Origin: Clostridia bacterium
GTDB lineage: Bacteria; Bacillota; Clostridia; Oscillospirales; Acutalibacteraceae
Reading direction: 5' to 3'
Length of the DNA: 40,549 bases
Assembly (NCBI GenBank): GCA_900768075.1
Contig: CAAGBN010000007.1
Span: 1-40,549 of the forward strand
Shown here: piece after piece, positions 23,477 through 31,423 of the stretch
Layout of the letters: the number at the start of each line of letters is the position of its first letter
How positions within the stretch are numbered: position 1 is the stretch's first letter
Position numbers and translations under genes: made by a program
The notes under the pieces: generated by a model
Seen by the model: the letters and a program-made list of their open reading frames with translations, nothing else
The model's database searches: none
Told to the model about the DNA's origin: nothing

Positions 23477-24622
23477 ATGAAAAAGGCGCTTATGGTAGCT
23501 CACGTAGCTTATGCTATTGATATGTTTAATATGCCTAATATAAGGCTTCTCATATCTATGGGGTATGAGGTGCAGGTTGCCTGCAATTTTGATGACAGAA
23601 GCTCATTAAGCGATGAAAAGGTCGCTCTTTTAAAGGAAAAACTTACGGCTATGGGCGTTAAATATCATAATATTCCCTTTGAGCGTCAGCCTCTCAGACC
23701 TCAGAATCTGACAGCTTATAAGATGCTGAAAAACCTCATTGACAGTGAAAAGTTTGACCTTATACACTGTCACACGCCCGTAGGTGGAATAATAACGAGA
23801 CTTGCAGCTGCATCATCAAGAAAGAAAAACGGCACCAAGGTTATCTATACAGCCCACGGATTTCATTTCTTTAAAGGCGCACCCCTTATTAACTGGCTGA
23901 TTTATTTCACCGCTGAGAAGTTCTGCTCATATTTTACCGATACTATTATCACGATAAATAAAGAGGATTTTGCTAACGCTGAGAATAAGCTCAATGCAAA
24001 GAAAGTCTGCTATGTCCCGGGCGTCGGTGTTGATACAGATTTTTTTGCCGGTACGAGTGGAAAGAGAGATGAGCTTTTAAGTGAAATCTTCGCAAATAAA
24101 GACAGTATAATACTTCTTGGTGTCGGAGAGCTCAGTGACAGAAAAAATCACAGCGTTTCAATCAAAGCACTTTCTCAGATAAAAAATGAAAACATACATC
24201 TTGTAATTGCAGGTACAGGCGAAAAGAGAGAAGAATTCCTCGCACTTGCAAAAGAGCTTGGTGTTGACGGCAGAGTACATCTTTTAGGCTTCAGGACAGA
24301 TATCGCTTCTCTCTTAAAAAGTGCTGATATTTTCCTTTTCCCCTCAATTCAGGAGGGTCTGCCTGTAGCTTTAATGGAAGCTATGTCATGCTCTCTGCCT
24401 GTTATATGCTCTGAAATCAGAGGTAATATTGATCTTATTGATGACACTTGTGGTATACTTTGTCCTGCAACCGATGCAGATGCTTTCAGTGTGGCTATAG
24501 AAAAGCTTGTAGCTGACTCATCGCTTCGTAAGACTATGGCTGAAAAGGCTCTTCAGGAAAGTAAAAAATACGATATAAAGATAATTGAAAATTATATGAA
24601 AGATATTTATTCGGGTGAATAA
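23477..24622 (+). CDS. Glycosyltransferase family 4
   Basis: The 381-residue GT-B fold enzyme has an N-terminal acceptor domain with H-C-H-T-P-V-G-G and Y-T-A-H-G-F-H-F-F-K-G-A-P, typical of capsule/exopolysaccharide GT4 enzymes. The C-terminal donor domain shows G-V-G-E-L-S-D-R-K-N-H and the E-x7-E motif in Q-E-G-L-P-V-A-L-M-E-A-M. RBS AAAGGAGA precedes the ATG. It is first of three adjacent glycosyltransferases with nearly abutting ends, suggesting one surface-glycan pathway. Donor and acceptor sugars cannot be read from the sequence. Confidence 0.9.
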   Translation: MKKALMVAHVAYAIDMFNMPNIRLLISMGYEVQVACNFDDRSSLSDEKVALLKEKLTAMGVKYHNIPFERQPLRPQNLTAYKMLKNLIDSEKFDLIHCHTPVGGIITRLAAASSRKKNGTKVIYTAHGFHFFKGAPLINWLIYFTAEKFCSYFTDTIITINKEDFANAENKLNAKKVCYVPGVGVDTDFFAGTSGKRDELLSEIFANKDSIILLGVGELSDRKNHSVSIKALSQIKNENIHLVIAGTGEKREEFLALAKELGVDGRVHLLGFRTDIASLLKSADIFLFPSIQEGLPVALMEAMSCSLPVICSEIRGNIDLIDDTCGILCPATDADAFSVAIEKLVADSSLRKTMAEKALQESKKYDIKIIENYMKDIYSGE

Positions 24623-24623
24623 T

Positions 24624-25607
24624 ATGAAATATAAACCATTAGTGAGCATTGTTATACCTGTCTACAACGGCAGTAATTATATGGCTGAGGCTATAGACAG
24701 TGCACTTTCACAAACCTACGATAATGTTGAGGTCATAGTTGTCAATGACGGCTCAAAGGATGACGGAAAAAGCGACGAAATTGCAAGAAGCTACGGCGAA
24801 AAAATAAGATATTTCTCAAAGGAAAACGGTGGCTCATCATCTGCTCTCAACGAGGGTATAAAAAATATGAGGGGTCAGTGGTTTTCCTGGCTGAGTCACG
24901 ATGACCTTTATTATAAAGACAAGGTTCAAAAGCAGGTAGAATATCTGAATCTGCTTTTGGACAGCGGTATCAGTGAAGACGCTGTTTGGAAGAATATCCT
25001 GTTTACAGCCTGCGACTTTATCAACGGCGAGGGTAAGCTTATAAAGAAGAGTAAATTCGAAAATGAAAAAGCTCTTTCGGAGAAAATAGCAAACCTTTCA
25101 GGTAATGAATATCTTATCTGTGAGCCGACTAAATACAACTTCTACGGTTGCGGCTGTCTTATCAATAGAAAAGCCTTTGATATTGTAGGTGGCTTTGATG
25201 AAAAGCTCAGACTTATCAACGACCTTGATATGTGGTACAGGCTTTATGCAGGTGATTTTAAGCTTCACTATATGCCTGAAGCTCTTACTATCGGCAGAAT
25301 ACATAAGGGCCAGATTTCACGAAACATCGGATTTTCTTATCACAACAGCGAGCAGGATATGCTCTGGAGCCGAAGCCTTAGATATCTTAAAGATAACTGC
25401 AAGGACAACTTTGAGGTTTTCTTCCTTTTTGGTTGCAATGCCTTTACCAAAACAAGGGATAAAGAAGGCGAAGAGGCTTTCTGTATAGCAGCAGAGCTTT
25501 CACCTGAAAAGGCAAGCTCTCTCAGAAGCACCAAGAAAAAATTACAGCTTAAAGCCAAGGTGCGTACCTTTATGAAAAAGGTATATATGGCTTTATTTAT
25601 GAGGTGA
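24624..25607 (+). CDS. Glycosyltransferase family 2
   Basis: The 327-residue GT-A fold enzyme begins V-S-I-V-I-P-V-Y-N-G-S, with V-V-N-D-G-S-K-D-D and the metal-binding S-H-D-D segment of family 2, then G-G-F-D-E-K-L-x-x-x-N-D-L-D-M-W-Y-R. A GTG at 24615 is in frame but lies inside GGGTGA, which serves as ribosome binding site for the ATG at 24624; that ATG is one base past the stop of the previous gene. A strongly basic C-terminus could hold it at the membrane (inference). Substrate unknown. Confidence 0.9.
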   Translation: MKYKPLVSIVIPVYNGSNYMAEAIDSALSQTYDNVEVIVVNDGSKDDGKSDEIARSYGEKIRYFSKENGGSSSALNEGIKNMRGQWFSWLSHDDLYYKDKVQKQVEYLNLLLDSGISEDAVWKNILFTACDFINGEGKLIKKSKFENEKALSEKIANLSGNEYLICEPTKYNFYGCGCLINRKAFDIVGGFDEKLRLINDLDMWYRLYAGDFKLHYMPEALTIGRIHKGQISRNIGFSYHNSEQDMLWSRSLRYLKDNCKDNFEVFFLFGCNAFTKTRDKEGEEAFCIAAELSPEKASSLRSTKKKLQLKAKVRTFMKKVYMALFMR

Positions 25608-25611
25608 TATT

Positions 25612-26784
25612 ATGAAAATAGTTCAGCTCAATGTCACCTGCGGTGTGGGCAGTACGGGAAAAATCTGCCTTGCTGTCAGCAATCTTTTAAATGAGAGGGG
25701 AGTAGAAAACTATATCCTTTTCTCCGAGGGCGACAGCAATTATGGATACGGTATAAAGTATGCCGATAAACTGCAGATAAAAATCGAAGCTCTCAAGTCG
25801 AGAATTTTCGGTAACTACGGCTTTAACTCAAAGACTCTCACAGAAAATCTGATTGCTAAACTCGATGAGATTCAGCCTGATATAGTGCATCTTCATAATC
25901 TTCACGGCCACGGCTGTAATCTTGAAATGCTTTTTAGCTATTTTAAAGATAAGAATATCAAGCTTTTCTGGACTTTTCACGATTGTTGGGCATTCACGGG
26001 ATATTGTCCGCATTTTGATATGTTTGGCTGCGATAAGTGGCAGTCACAGTGTGGTGCTTGTCCTCAAAAAGGTGCCTACAGCTTTTTTTTCGATAAAAGC
26101 GACAAGCTTTATGCAAAAAAGCAAGAGCTGTTTACAGGTCTTGATCTGACGATTATAACGCCGTCTGAGTGGCTAAAAAAGCAGGTTAAAAAGTCATTCT
26201 TAAGAAAATATGAGGTCAAAGTCATAAATAACGGCATTGATCTTAATGTGTTCAAGCCAAGTGATAGTAGTTTCAGAGAAAGTTACGGACTGACTGGTGA
26301 GTTTCTTATTCTGGGTGTATCTTTTAACTGGGATGAAAGAAAGGGTATTGATGTGTTTTCCGATCTTGCCCGTACCCTGCCAAGTGACTGCAGAATAGTT
26401 CTTGTAGGTACAGATGATAACACAAGAAAGCTTCTGCCTGATAATGTTATAACAATAGCCAGAACCGAAAATCAGAAACAGCTTGCAGAAATCTATTCGG
26501 CATGTGATCTCTTTGTCAATGCTACAAGAGAGGATACTTTTCCTACTGTGAATATCGAGGCTCTTGCCTGCGGTACACCTGTATTGACTTTTGCTACAGG
26601 GGGCAGTGCGGAGATTATAGACTTCACCTGTGGTATGAGTGTGGAAAAGAATGATATAGCCTCACTTAAGGATGCAATTCTTTATATAAAAGAAAACCGT
26701 CCTTTCAGTAAGCAGGCTTGCATAAAAAAATCGGCAGAGTACAATAAAGACGATAAATTCAAGGAATATGCTGATTTATATTAA
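25612..26784 (+). CDS. Glycosyltransferase family 4 (WcaC-like)
   Basis: The 390-residue GT-B enzyme starts K-I-V-Q-L-N-V-T-C-G-V-G-S-T-G-K-I, and contains W-T-F-H-D-C-W-A-F-T-G-Y-C followed by a Cys-rich segment (G-C-D-K-W-Q-S-Q-C-G-A-C-P), features shared with colanic-acid type GT4 proteins. The donor site has the region T-R-E-D-T-F-P-T-V-N-I-E-A-L-A-C-G-T-P. It starts four bases after the GT2 stop and ends at a terminator, so it is the last gene of this operon. Confidence 0.9.
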   Translation: MKIVQLNVTCGVGSTGKICLAVSNLLNERGVENYILFSEGDSNYGYGIKYADKLQIKIEALKSRIFGNYGFNSKTLTENLIAKLDEIQPDIVHLHNLHGHGCNLEMLFSYFKDKNIKLFWTFHDCWAFTGYCPHFDMFGCDKWQSQCGACPQKGAYSFFFDKSDKLYAKKQELFTGLDLTIITPSEWLKKQVKKSFLRKYEVKVINNGIDLNVFKPSDSSFRESYGLTGEFLILGVSFNWDERKGIDVFSDLARTLPSDCRIVLVGTDDNTRKLLPDNVITIARTENQKQLAEIYSACDLFVNATREDTFPTVNIEALACGTPVLTFATGGSAEIIDFTCGMSVEKNDIASLKDAILYIKENRPFSKQACIKKSAEYNKDDKFKEYADLY

Positions 26785-26794
26785 GCGACAGCTG

Positions 26795-26826
26795 ACGGTA
26801 CAGATTAATTTCTGTGCCGTTTTTTA
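26795..26826 (+). terminator. Intrinsic terminator of the glycosyltransferase operon
   Basis: A 10-bp stem with one T-G pair (26795-26804 with 26811-26820) is followed by six or more T residues. Confidence 0.88.
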
Positions 26827-26848
26827 GTATGTGCAATAGGTGGGTCGC

Positions 26849-26921
26849 GGCTCCATTAAAATCGCTTTGCGATTTTACGGCTAAAGCATAGCCGACCCGA
26901 ACTTCGTTCGGGTATGGAGCC
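26849..26921. repeat. Four-way-junction (cloverleaf) palindromic element, copy 2
   Basis: Same design as 22439-22510 in reverse-complement orientation: arms GGCTCCAT/ATGGAGCC enclose TAAAATCGC/GCGATTTTA, CGGCTA/TAGCCG and ACCCGAAC/GTTCGGGT, again with no unpaired bases between stems. The loops differ (TTT, AAGCA, TTC) while the stems are kept. The left flank GCAATAGGTGGG resembles GCAAGAGGTGGG at copy 1 and is in the same orientation in both. It too follows a terminator. Confidence 0.9.
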
Positions 26922-26956
26922 GCCTGCCGACTCGTTAATAAGCAGAAATTTCCTGC

Positions 26957-27011
26957 TTGACAAAGGGAGTATCATAGTATATAATATAAGCACAAAACGA
27001 ACAAATGTTCG
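26957..27011 (+). promoter_or_regulatory. SOS-controlled promoter of dinB with LexA box
   Basis: Consensus TTGACA (26957-26962) and TATAAT (26980-26985) with a 17-base spacer are followed at 26998-27011 by CGAACAAATGTTCG, an exact palindrome fitting the Gram-positive LexA consensus CGAACRNRYGTTCG. The box overlaps the region just after the start point, a good position for repression. Confidence 0.92.
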
Positions 27012-27031
27012 CAAACTAACAGGAGGCGTAT

Positions 27032-28270
27032 ATGGAAAGAATCATAATACATTCTGATATGAATTCCTGCTACGCTTCTATTGAGTGTAGTCTCAATCCT
27101 GAACTGAAGGGCAAGCCTGTTGCTGTGGGCGGAAGTGTAGAGGACAGACACGGCATTATACTCGCCAAAACAGCAGAAGCCAAAAGGTTCGGTGTGGTTA
27201 CGGGTGAGGCTATATGGCAGGCTAAGAGAAAGTGTCCCGACCTGATTGTTGTTCCTCCTCATTTTGATATTTATGCTAAATATTCAGCTCTTGCGAGGGA
27301 TATTTACCGTCGCTATACTGATAGAATAGAGCCTATGGGTCTTGATGAAGCCTGGTGCGACATTACGGGCAGTATATTGCTCTTCGGCAGTGTAGAGAAA
27401 ATCACCGACGGCATAAGAGAAGCCTTTAAAAATGAGCTTGGTATTACCGTTTCTATAGGCGTGTCATATAATAAGATTTTTGCCAAGCTTGGCAGCGATA
27501 TTGCAGGAATTGATGAGGTAGTGACTATTACCAAAGAAAACTACAAGGATGTGGTCTGGCCCTTGAAGGTGGGCAGTATTATGGGTGTCGGCAGAAATAC
27601 CGAAAAGAAGCTGAAAAGCTACGGCATTCACACTGTGGGGGATCTTGCAAAAACAGACAGTGAGTGGCTGAAACTCATTTTTGGTGTTGTCGGTGAGGAT
27701 ATGTGGCGTTATGCCAACGGCTATGATAACAGCAGGGTAATGCCTGATAACTATAAACGAGAGGTGAAGAGCATCGGTCACGGTGTCACTTGCATAGAGG
27801 ATCTGACTGACGCAGAAGAGGTGTGGCTCGCTTTTCTCAAGCTTAGTCAGGATGTATCTAAAAGGCTCAAGGCTGAAAGACTTACAGCCACTGCTGTGCA
27901 GATTGCTGTGAGAGATACTATGCTTATGACAAAGCAATATCAGTGTGAAATCGGGTTTCCGACTCAATCTGCTATGGATATTTCAAAAACTGCCCTTAAG
28001 CTTTTTAAAGATAACTATCAATGGACGAATAATGTCAGAGCTTTGAGTGTCCGAGCAATAAACTTATGTGATGAGGATACACCAATGCAACTTGATTTAT
28101 CAGGAGAGTACAAGCAACACGACAAGCAGAAAGTGATTGATGATACAGTTCTTAATCTCAGAGAAAAATTCGGTATAGAAGCGGCTTTCAATTGTTGCAG
28201 TATGCTTGAAAATAAAATGCCTGATATGAACGGCAAGAAATCACCCTTGCCTATAAGAATGTATAAATAA
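27032..28270 (+). CDS. dinB: DNA polymerase IV (Y-family translesion polymerase)
   Basis: This 412-residue error-prone polymerase copies damaged DNA. The palm motifs are D9-M-N-S-C-Y-A-S-I-E and G-L-D105-E106-A-W-C-D, giving the three catalytic acids; Y14 fits the steric-gate region. The helix-hairpin-helix region shows I-M-G-V-G-R-N-T-E-K-K-L-K-S-Y-G-I near residues 183-199. No clear clamp-binding motif was picked out at the C-terminus. RBS AGGAGG stands before the ATG and an exact LexA box controls the promoter, so it is induced by DNA damage. A small gene follows 24 bases later. Confidence 0.95.
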   Translation: MERIIIHSDMNSCYASIECSLNPELKGKPVAVGGSVEDRHGIILAKTAEAKRFGVVTGEAIWQAKRKCPDLIVVPPHFDIYAKYSALARDIYRRYTDRIEPMGLDEAWCDITGSILLFGSVEKITDGIREAFKNELGITVSIGVSYNKIFAKLGSDIAGIDEVVTITKENYKDVVWPLKVGSIMGVGRNTEKKLKSYGIHTVGDLAKTDSEWLKLIFGVVGEDMWRYANGYDNSRVMPDNYKREVKSIGHGVTCIEDLTDAEEVWLAFLKLSQDVSKRLKAERLTATAVQIAVRDTMLMTKQYQCEIGFPTQSAMDISKTALKLFKDNYQWTNNVRALSVRAINLCDEDTPMQLDLSGEYKQHDKQKVIDDTVLNLREKFGIEAAFNCCSMLENKMPDMNGKKSPLPIRMYK

Positions 28271-28294
28271 CAGTTACGAAGAGAGTGAATCAGA

Positions 28295-28534
28295 GTGAGC
28301 AGAAAGGTTTTTGTCAGAGTACTTGCCGAAACTGACGAAGAGGGGAATATCAGTCCTAAAAGTATAACCTGGGAGGACGGCAGAAATTTTATTATTGATA
28401 AAGTTACGGATATCAGACGTTCTTATGCCCAAAAGGTAGGCGGTACTGCTATGAGGTACACAGTTAAAATTGCGGATAAGGAGACGTTTCTTTTTTGCGA
28501 CGAGGGTAAGTGGTTTGTTGAAAGTAAAATATAA
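28295..28534 (+). CDS. Small conserved-looking protein in the dinB operon
   Basis: The 79-residue protein starts at a GTG (28295); no ATG fits the N-terminal beta-strand K-V-F-V-R-V-L-A-E. It reads as a compact beta-rich domain with I-T-W-E-D-G-R-x-F-I-I-D-K-V and Y-T-V-K-I-A-D-K-E-T-F-L-F. Small proteins of this type are often seen next to dinB in Clostridia, and the pattern recalls DUF6504, but I cannot confirm membership. It lies 24 bases after dinB and no terminator separates them, so it should share SOS control. Function unknown; a polymerase accessory role is a guess from position. Confidence 0.7.
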   Translation: MSRKVFVRVLAETDEEGNISPKSITWEDGRNFIIDKVTDIRRSYAQKVGGTAMRYTVKIADKETFLFCDEGKWFVESKI

Positions 28535-28654
28535 AGAGAAAAAAATAGTGCTTTACAGATTGTCGTGAATCATTATTTAGTTATAAAACTTGTACCTGCG
28601 GGTTAAAACGGCTTGTTCAAATTCAGTGTAGTATGCCAGTGTAGTATTTTTGGC

Positions 28655-28690
28655 AAAAAAAGAATAGGCATTTCCTAAGAACTGCCTATT
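28655..28690 (-). terminator. Intrinsic terminator, minus strand
   Basis: An 8-bp stem AATAGGCA/TGCCTATT (28663-28670 with 28683-28690) is followed on the minus strand by a run of seven T residues (28661-28655). It lies about 310 bases downstream of tRNA-fMet and after the structured region at 28693-28960; plus-strand T residues are few. Confidence 0.75.
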
Positions 28691-28692
28691 TT

Positions 28693-28960
28693 AGCTGGTT
28701 GCGTCAGACAGGATTTGACTCTCGCACTGCGACGCTCGGTCATTCGCGGTCACAACAGTCCGCTGGCCTGTTGCTCTGTATCGCTCCTACTTCAAATCCA
28801 TAAGATTTGAACCTGCAAAGGCTCTCTTGCGGTTCCCAAAATTCATTACGGCTTGGAGCGCCTATGAATTTTGACTGCTACGCCATCCTCGCCTTCCTTC
28901 ATCGTCCACAGGACGCGATTCAGCGACGATGCCCCGGGTTACACCCGTCGGTTGCAGGGG
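28693..28960 (-). other. Structured noncoding segment with fragments of tRNA-fMet
   Basis: No gene is supported. Bases 28693-28719 repeat the 3' end of tRNA-fMet (29001-29027) with one small indel and two changes, and 28804-28818 repeat 15 bases of its T-arm exactly. Between lie several inverted repeats: CAAAATTCAT/ATGAATTTTG, CATCGTC/GACGATG, TTCAAATC/GATTTGAA and CAACAG/CTGTTG. The segment sits between two minus-strand terminators, so it could be a separate noncoding transcript, a decayed tRNA array or the remains of an integration at the tRNA. Confidence 0.45.
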
Positions 28961-28963
28961 AGT

Positions 28964-28999
28964 ATAAAAAACAAGTACCCACCATTTGGTGAGTACTTT
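28964..28999 (-). terminator. Intrinsic terminator of tRNA-fMet
   Basis: On the minus strand a 10-bp stem AGTACTCACC/GGTGGGTACT (one G-T type pair, AAAT loop) is followed by TGTTTTTT. It begins 5 bases after the CCA end of the tRNA. Confidence 0.9.
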
Positions 29000-29003
29000 C
29001 AGC

Positions 29004-29080
29004 TGGTTGCGGAGACAGGATTTGAACCTGCAACCTCCGGGTTATGAGCCCGACGAGCTACCGGGTTGCTCCACTCCGCG
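29004..29080 (-). tRNA. Initiator tRNA-fMet (CAT)
   Basis: The 77-nt gene on the minus strand encodes its own CCA end. The anticodon is CAT in the loop C-T-C-A-T-A-A. Two initiator hallmarks are visible: a C1-A72 mismatch at the top of the acceptor stem and three consecutive G-C pairs (GGG/CCC) in the anticodon stem. The T-arm GGTTCAAATCC is canonical. Promoter and terminator lie directly on either side, so it is a single-gene unit. Confidence 0.96.
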
Positions 29081-29107
29081 ATATATCACTTTCTCAAGTG
29101 CTTAGTT

Positions 29108-29136
29108 ATTATATACTATACACCTGAGAAAGTCAA
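29108..29136 (-). promoter_or_regulatory. Promoter of tRNA-fMet, flanked by an inverted repeat
   Basis: On the minus strand TTGACT (29136-29131) and TATAAT (29113-29108) are 17 bases apart. A 13-base inverted repeat with one mismatch (ACTTTCTCAGGTG near 29133-29121 and CACTTGAGAAAGT near 29101-29089) flanks the -10 box. It could be an operator or a stem left from the end of the upstream pseudokinase transcript. Confidence 0.75.
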
Positions 29137-29162
29137 TAGTTTTTTTAAAAAAAGTCAGAAAA

Positions 29163-31097
29163 TTATTCTTCGTTTTTCTTTGAGGTGCTCTCTTTTGGCT
29201 TTGATGCTTCAGCTTCAGTTTCTTCCTCAGTGGTTTCCTCGATTTCGTCCCATACAGAAAGAACAATTTCAGTGCCTTCATCAAACTCAAGGCCTGCAAC
29301 CTTACTCATAAGGAAAACCTCACCCTCGGTCTGACTGCCGTCGTTTTTACGAAGATCCTGTTTTACAACAAAGCCTGCAAGCTCAAGCTTTTCTTTAGCT
29401 GCCTGATAGGGCATACCGATGACGTCAACAAGCTCAACCTGAGCGACGCCCTCACTGATTGTAACAACAACCTTTGATCCGCTGAGTACACTTTCACCTG
29501 CGGTGAGTGACTGGCTTATAACTGTGTTTTTCTCATATTCTTTGCTTGCCTGGAACTTATATTCAATAACAAAGTTGCGGTTAAATACCTCGTTTGTTTT
29601 GATACTGTCATAGGTGTGCATCTTAAAGTCAGGTACTGTTACATATGTGCGTTCATAATCTGTGGGAGTCTGATCGGCTGTTGTGCTGTCTACATTCACA
29701 TCGGTGTTGACATCTTCCTTATTCATAGGAAGGAAAGAGAATGCCGAGAAGAGACTGTCCATAACAGGTATCTCAAAGCTCTTATAAAGAACAGTTGTAT
29801 AAAGAATGCTGAAAAGCAGGAAGCAACCGACAATTACACCACTGAATGTTTTAATCATAAGTGGTACTATGCTGTCGGACTTATTAGACTTTTCTTTCTT
29901 TTCAAGCTTAGGAAGCTCAGGGAGCTTGGGTAAGTTCGGCATCTTTGGCATTTTTGGAAGCTTAAATTCAGCCTTTGCTTTTTCTTTAACAACTTTTGTT
30001 GTTTCCTTTTTTGGTGCTGACTTGCCGACAGCTTTAGGCTGTGGAACTTTCTTTACTGGTGCAGGCTTTTTGGCCTGAGGTGCTTTTTTAGGTGCAGGTG
30101 CTGTCTTAGTGGCGGGCTTTACCGGCTGTTTTGCAGCGGGTTTTGATGCATACAATAAGGATATAAATTCGCCTGCATCTGAAATTCTGTTTTCAGATTT
30201 GACAGCAAGACCTTTTATAATAGCTGTAATTTCATTTTTTGCGAGTCTTTCTGCGATTTCAGAGGGGAGTACCATATCGTCCTTAACAGCTCTCTTTGTG
30301 CTGTCAGTGGGCACGGTACCTGTGATTGCATAATAAAGAAGAGCAGTGAATGAATAAATATCACTGTAAGGGCCTGCATGGGGCTCGGCACCGTAAAGCT
30401 CAAGAGGAGCAAAACCTGAAACAGGCTTGGCTCTGAGGTCACTGTTTATACTGTGGCACTGCTTGATTGCAAATCTGCCAAGGTGAATTTTGCCGTCAGC
30501 ACCGACAAAAACACTTTTAGGTGAAATGCCACCGTGTATAACTCCGATGCTGTGGAGCTTCTTAAGAGCAACGAGAATGCCCTTGAAAGCGGCAATAGCT
30601 TTTTTAGGAGGCAGGGGAGCTTTATCCTTGAAGTAAGATTCGAGAGTGATGCAATCCTTATATACACAGACTGCATAAGCTGTGGAGTTGTAAAGAAGAA
30701 TGTCGGTAACCTGAGGAAGACAAGCGAAATTTACGGTCTCTTTAAGGTCGGTCCATAAGTCAATGAAGCTCTGAAGAGTTGTTCTGAATATAACCTCATA
30801 GCCTGATTTGACAGTTACTTCTTCAACACCGAGTGCTCTTGAAACTATCTTTTCGGGATAAAATTCGATGATGTTTACAGTTGCGCCTGTTTCTGTATCA
30901 AGACCGATATATGTAACCGAGTCTGTTGAAAAGGATTCAACCTTTCCTACAAGATATTTACCTGAGACAATGCTGCCCTTTGGTAAAAAGGGTGCTGTCT
31001 GAGAAGAAAGCGCATTATAACTGCAGTGGGGACATACTGTAACATCCTCATTAATTTCTTTCATACATCCCATACAGTAATTTTTATTTTCAGTCAT
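29163..31097 (-). CDS. Membrane pseudokinase with zinc ribbon and PASTA domains
   Basis: The 644-residue protein has an N-terminal zinc ribbon (C8, C11, C22, C25), a Ser/Thr kinase-like domain (about 45-315), a long Pro/Lys/Ala linker with P-K-M-P-K-M-P-N-L-P type repeats, one membrane segment (about 408-435) and about two extracellular PASTA-like domains, then an acidic tail. The kinase core has lost its catalytic residues: the V-A-I-K lysine is Ile77, the H-G-D aspartate is Gly190, and D-F-G is R-F-A (208-210). The fold signature S-G-F-A-P-L-E-L-Y remains. In active relatives PASTA domains sense cell-wall fragments; here a scaffold or sensor role is inferred. RBS AGGAGG lies upstream. The SOS gene is 74 bases upstream without a clear terminator. 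Confidence 0.82.
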   Translation of the reverse strand: MTENKNYCMGCMKEINEDVTVCPHCSYNALSSQTAPFLPKGSIVSGKYLVGKVESFSTDSVTYIGLDTETGATVNIIEFYPEKIVSRALGVEEVTVKSGYEVIFRTTLQSFIDLWTDLKETVNFACLPQVTDILLYNSTAYAVCVYKDCITLESYFKDKAPLPPKKAIAAFKGILVALKKLHSIGVIHGGISPKSVFVGADGKIHLGRFAIKQCHSINSDLRAKPVSGFAPLELYGAEPHAGPYSDIYSFTALLYYAITGTVPTDSTKRAVKDDMVLPSEIAERLAKNEITAIIKGLAVKSENRISDAGEFISLLYASKPAAKQPVKPATKTAPAPKKAPQAKKPAPVKKVPQPKAVGKSAPKKETTKVVKEKAKAEFKLPKMPKMPNLPKLPELPKLEKKEKSNKSDSIVPLMIKTFSGVIVGCFLLFSILYTTVLYKSFEIPVMDSLFSAFSFLPMNKEDVNTDVNVDSTTADQTPTDYERTYVTVPDFKMHTYDSIKTNEVFNRNFVIEYKFQASKEYEKNTVISQSLTAGESVLSGSKVVVTISEGVAQVELVDVIGMPYQAAKEKLELAGFVVKQDLRKNDGSQTEGEVFLMSKVAGLEFDEGTEIVLSVWDEIEETTEEETEAEASKPKESTSKKNEE

Positions 31098-31171
31098 TTG
31101 TAAACCTCCTGACTTTTGACTTTATACATCACCAATTTTACAGAATTATAAAGAAAAAGTCAAGTCAAATA

Positions 31172-31405
31172 TCAGGCTGCAAAGCCGTTTCTGTCGCTGT
31201 GCTTGTGAATGTTGTGCTTAACAACAGCCTTTTTCTTATCAGCGGTATTTCTTGAGGTTTTAGCCGATTCACAGCGAAGTGAAGCTATGTAAGCGTCAAA
31301 CTTATCTTCGAGTGCGATAAGCTGCTTTTCGAAGATGATACCCAAAGCAAGTAAAACACCTACGATAACAAGAGTTGATGTGAAGTTGCTGAATAATTCT
31401 ACCAT
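31172..31405 (-). CDS. Small SOS-controlled single-pass membrane protein
   Basis: The 77-residue protein has one hydrophobic segment at about residues 10-25 (T-L-V-I-V-G-V-L-L-A-L-G-I-I-F), then a charged, possibly helical part (E-K-Q-L-I-A-L-E-D-K-F-D-A-Y) and a basic His/Lys-rich tail. RBS TAGGAGG stands 8 bases before the ATG. The promoter and a LexA box lie directly upstream, so DNA damage should induce it. I do not recognise the family. Small SOS membrane proteins elsewhere include division inhibitors (YneA, SidA) and TisB-like toxins; it lacks the LysM domain of YneA. Such a role is inference only. Confidence 0.75.
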   Translation of the reverse strand: MVELFSNFTSTLVIVGVLLALGIIFEKQLIALEDKFDAYIASLRCESAKTSRNTADKKKAVVKHNIHKHSDRNGFAA

Positions 31406-31423
31406 TTTGTTTGCCTCCTAAAA

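Noticed and set aside
28628..28650. Short direct repeat CAGTGTAGTAT near 28625-28648
   Set aside because: Only two short copies with no associated structure; too little to interpret.
28807..28992. Possible 61-residue protein on the plus strand
   Set aside because: It lies over tRNA-derived fragments and hairpins, has no ribosome binding site, and its composition reflects the noncoding repeats.
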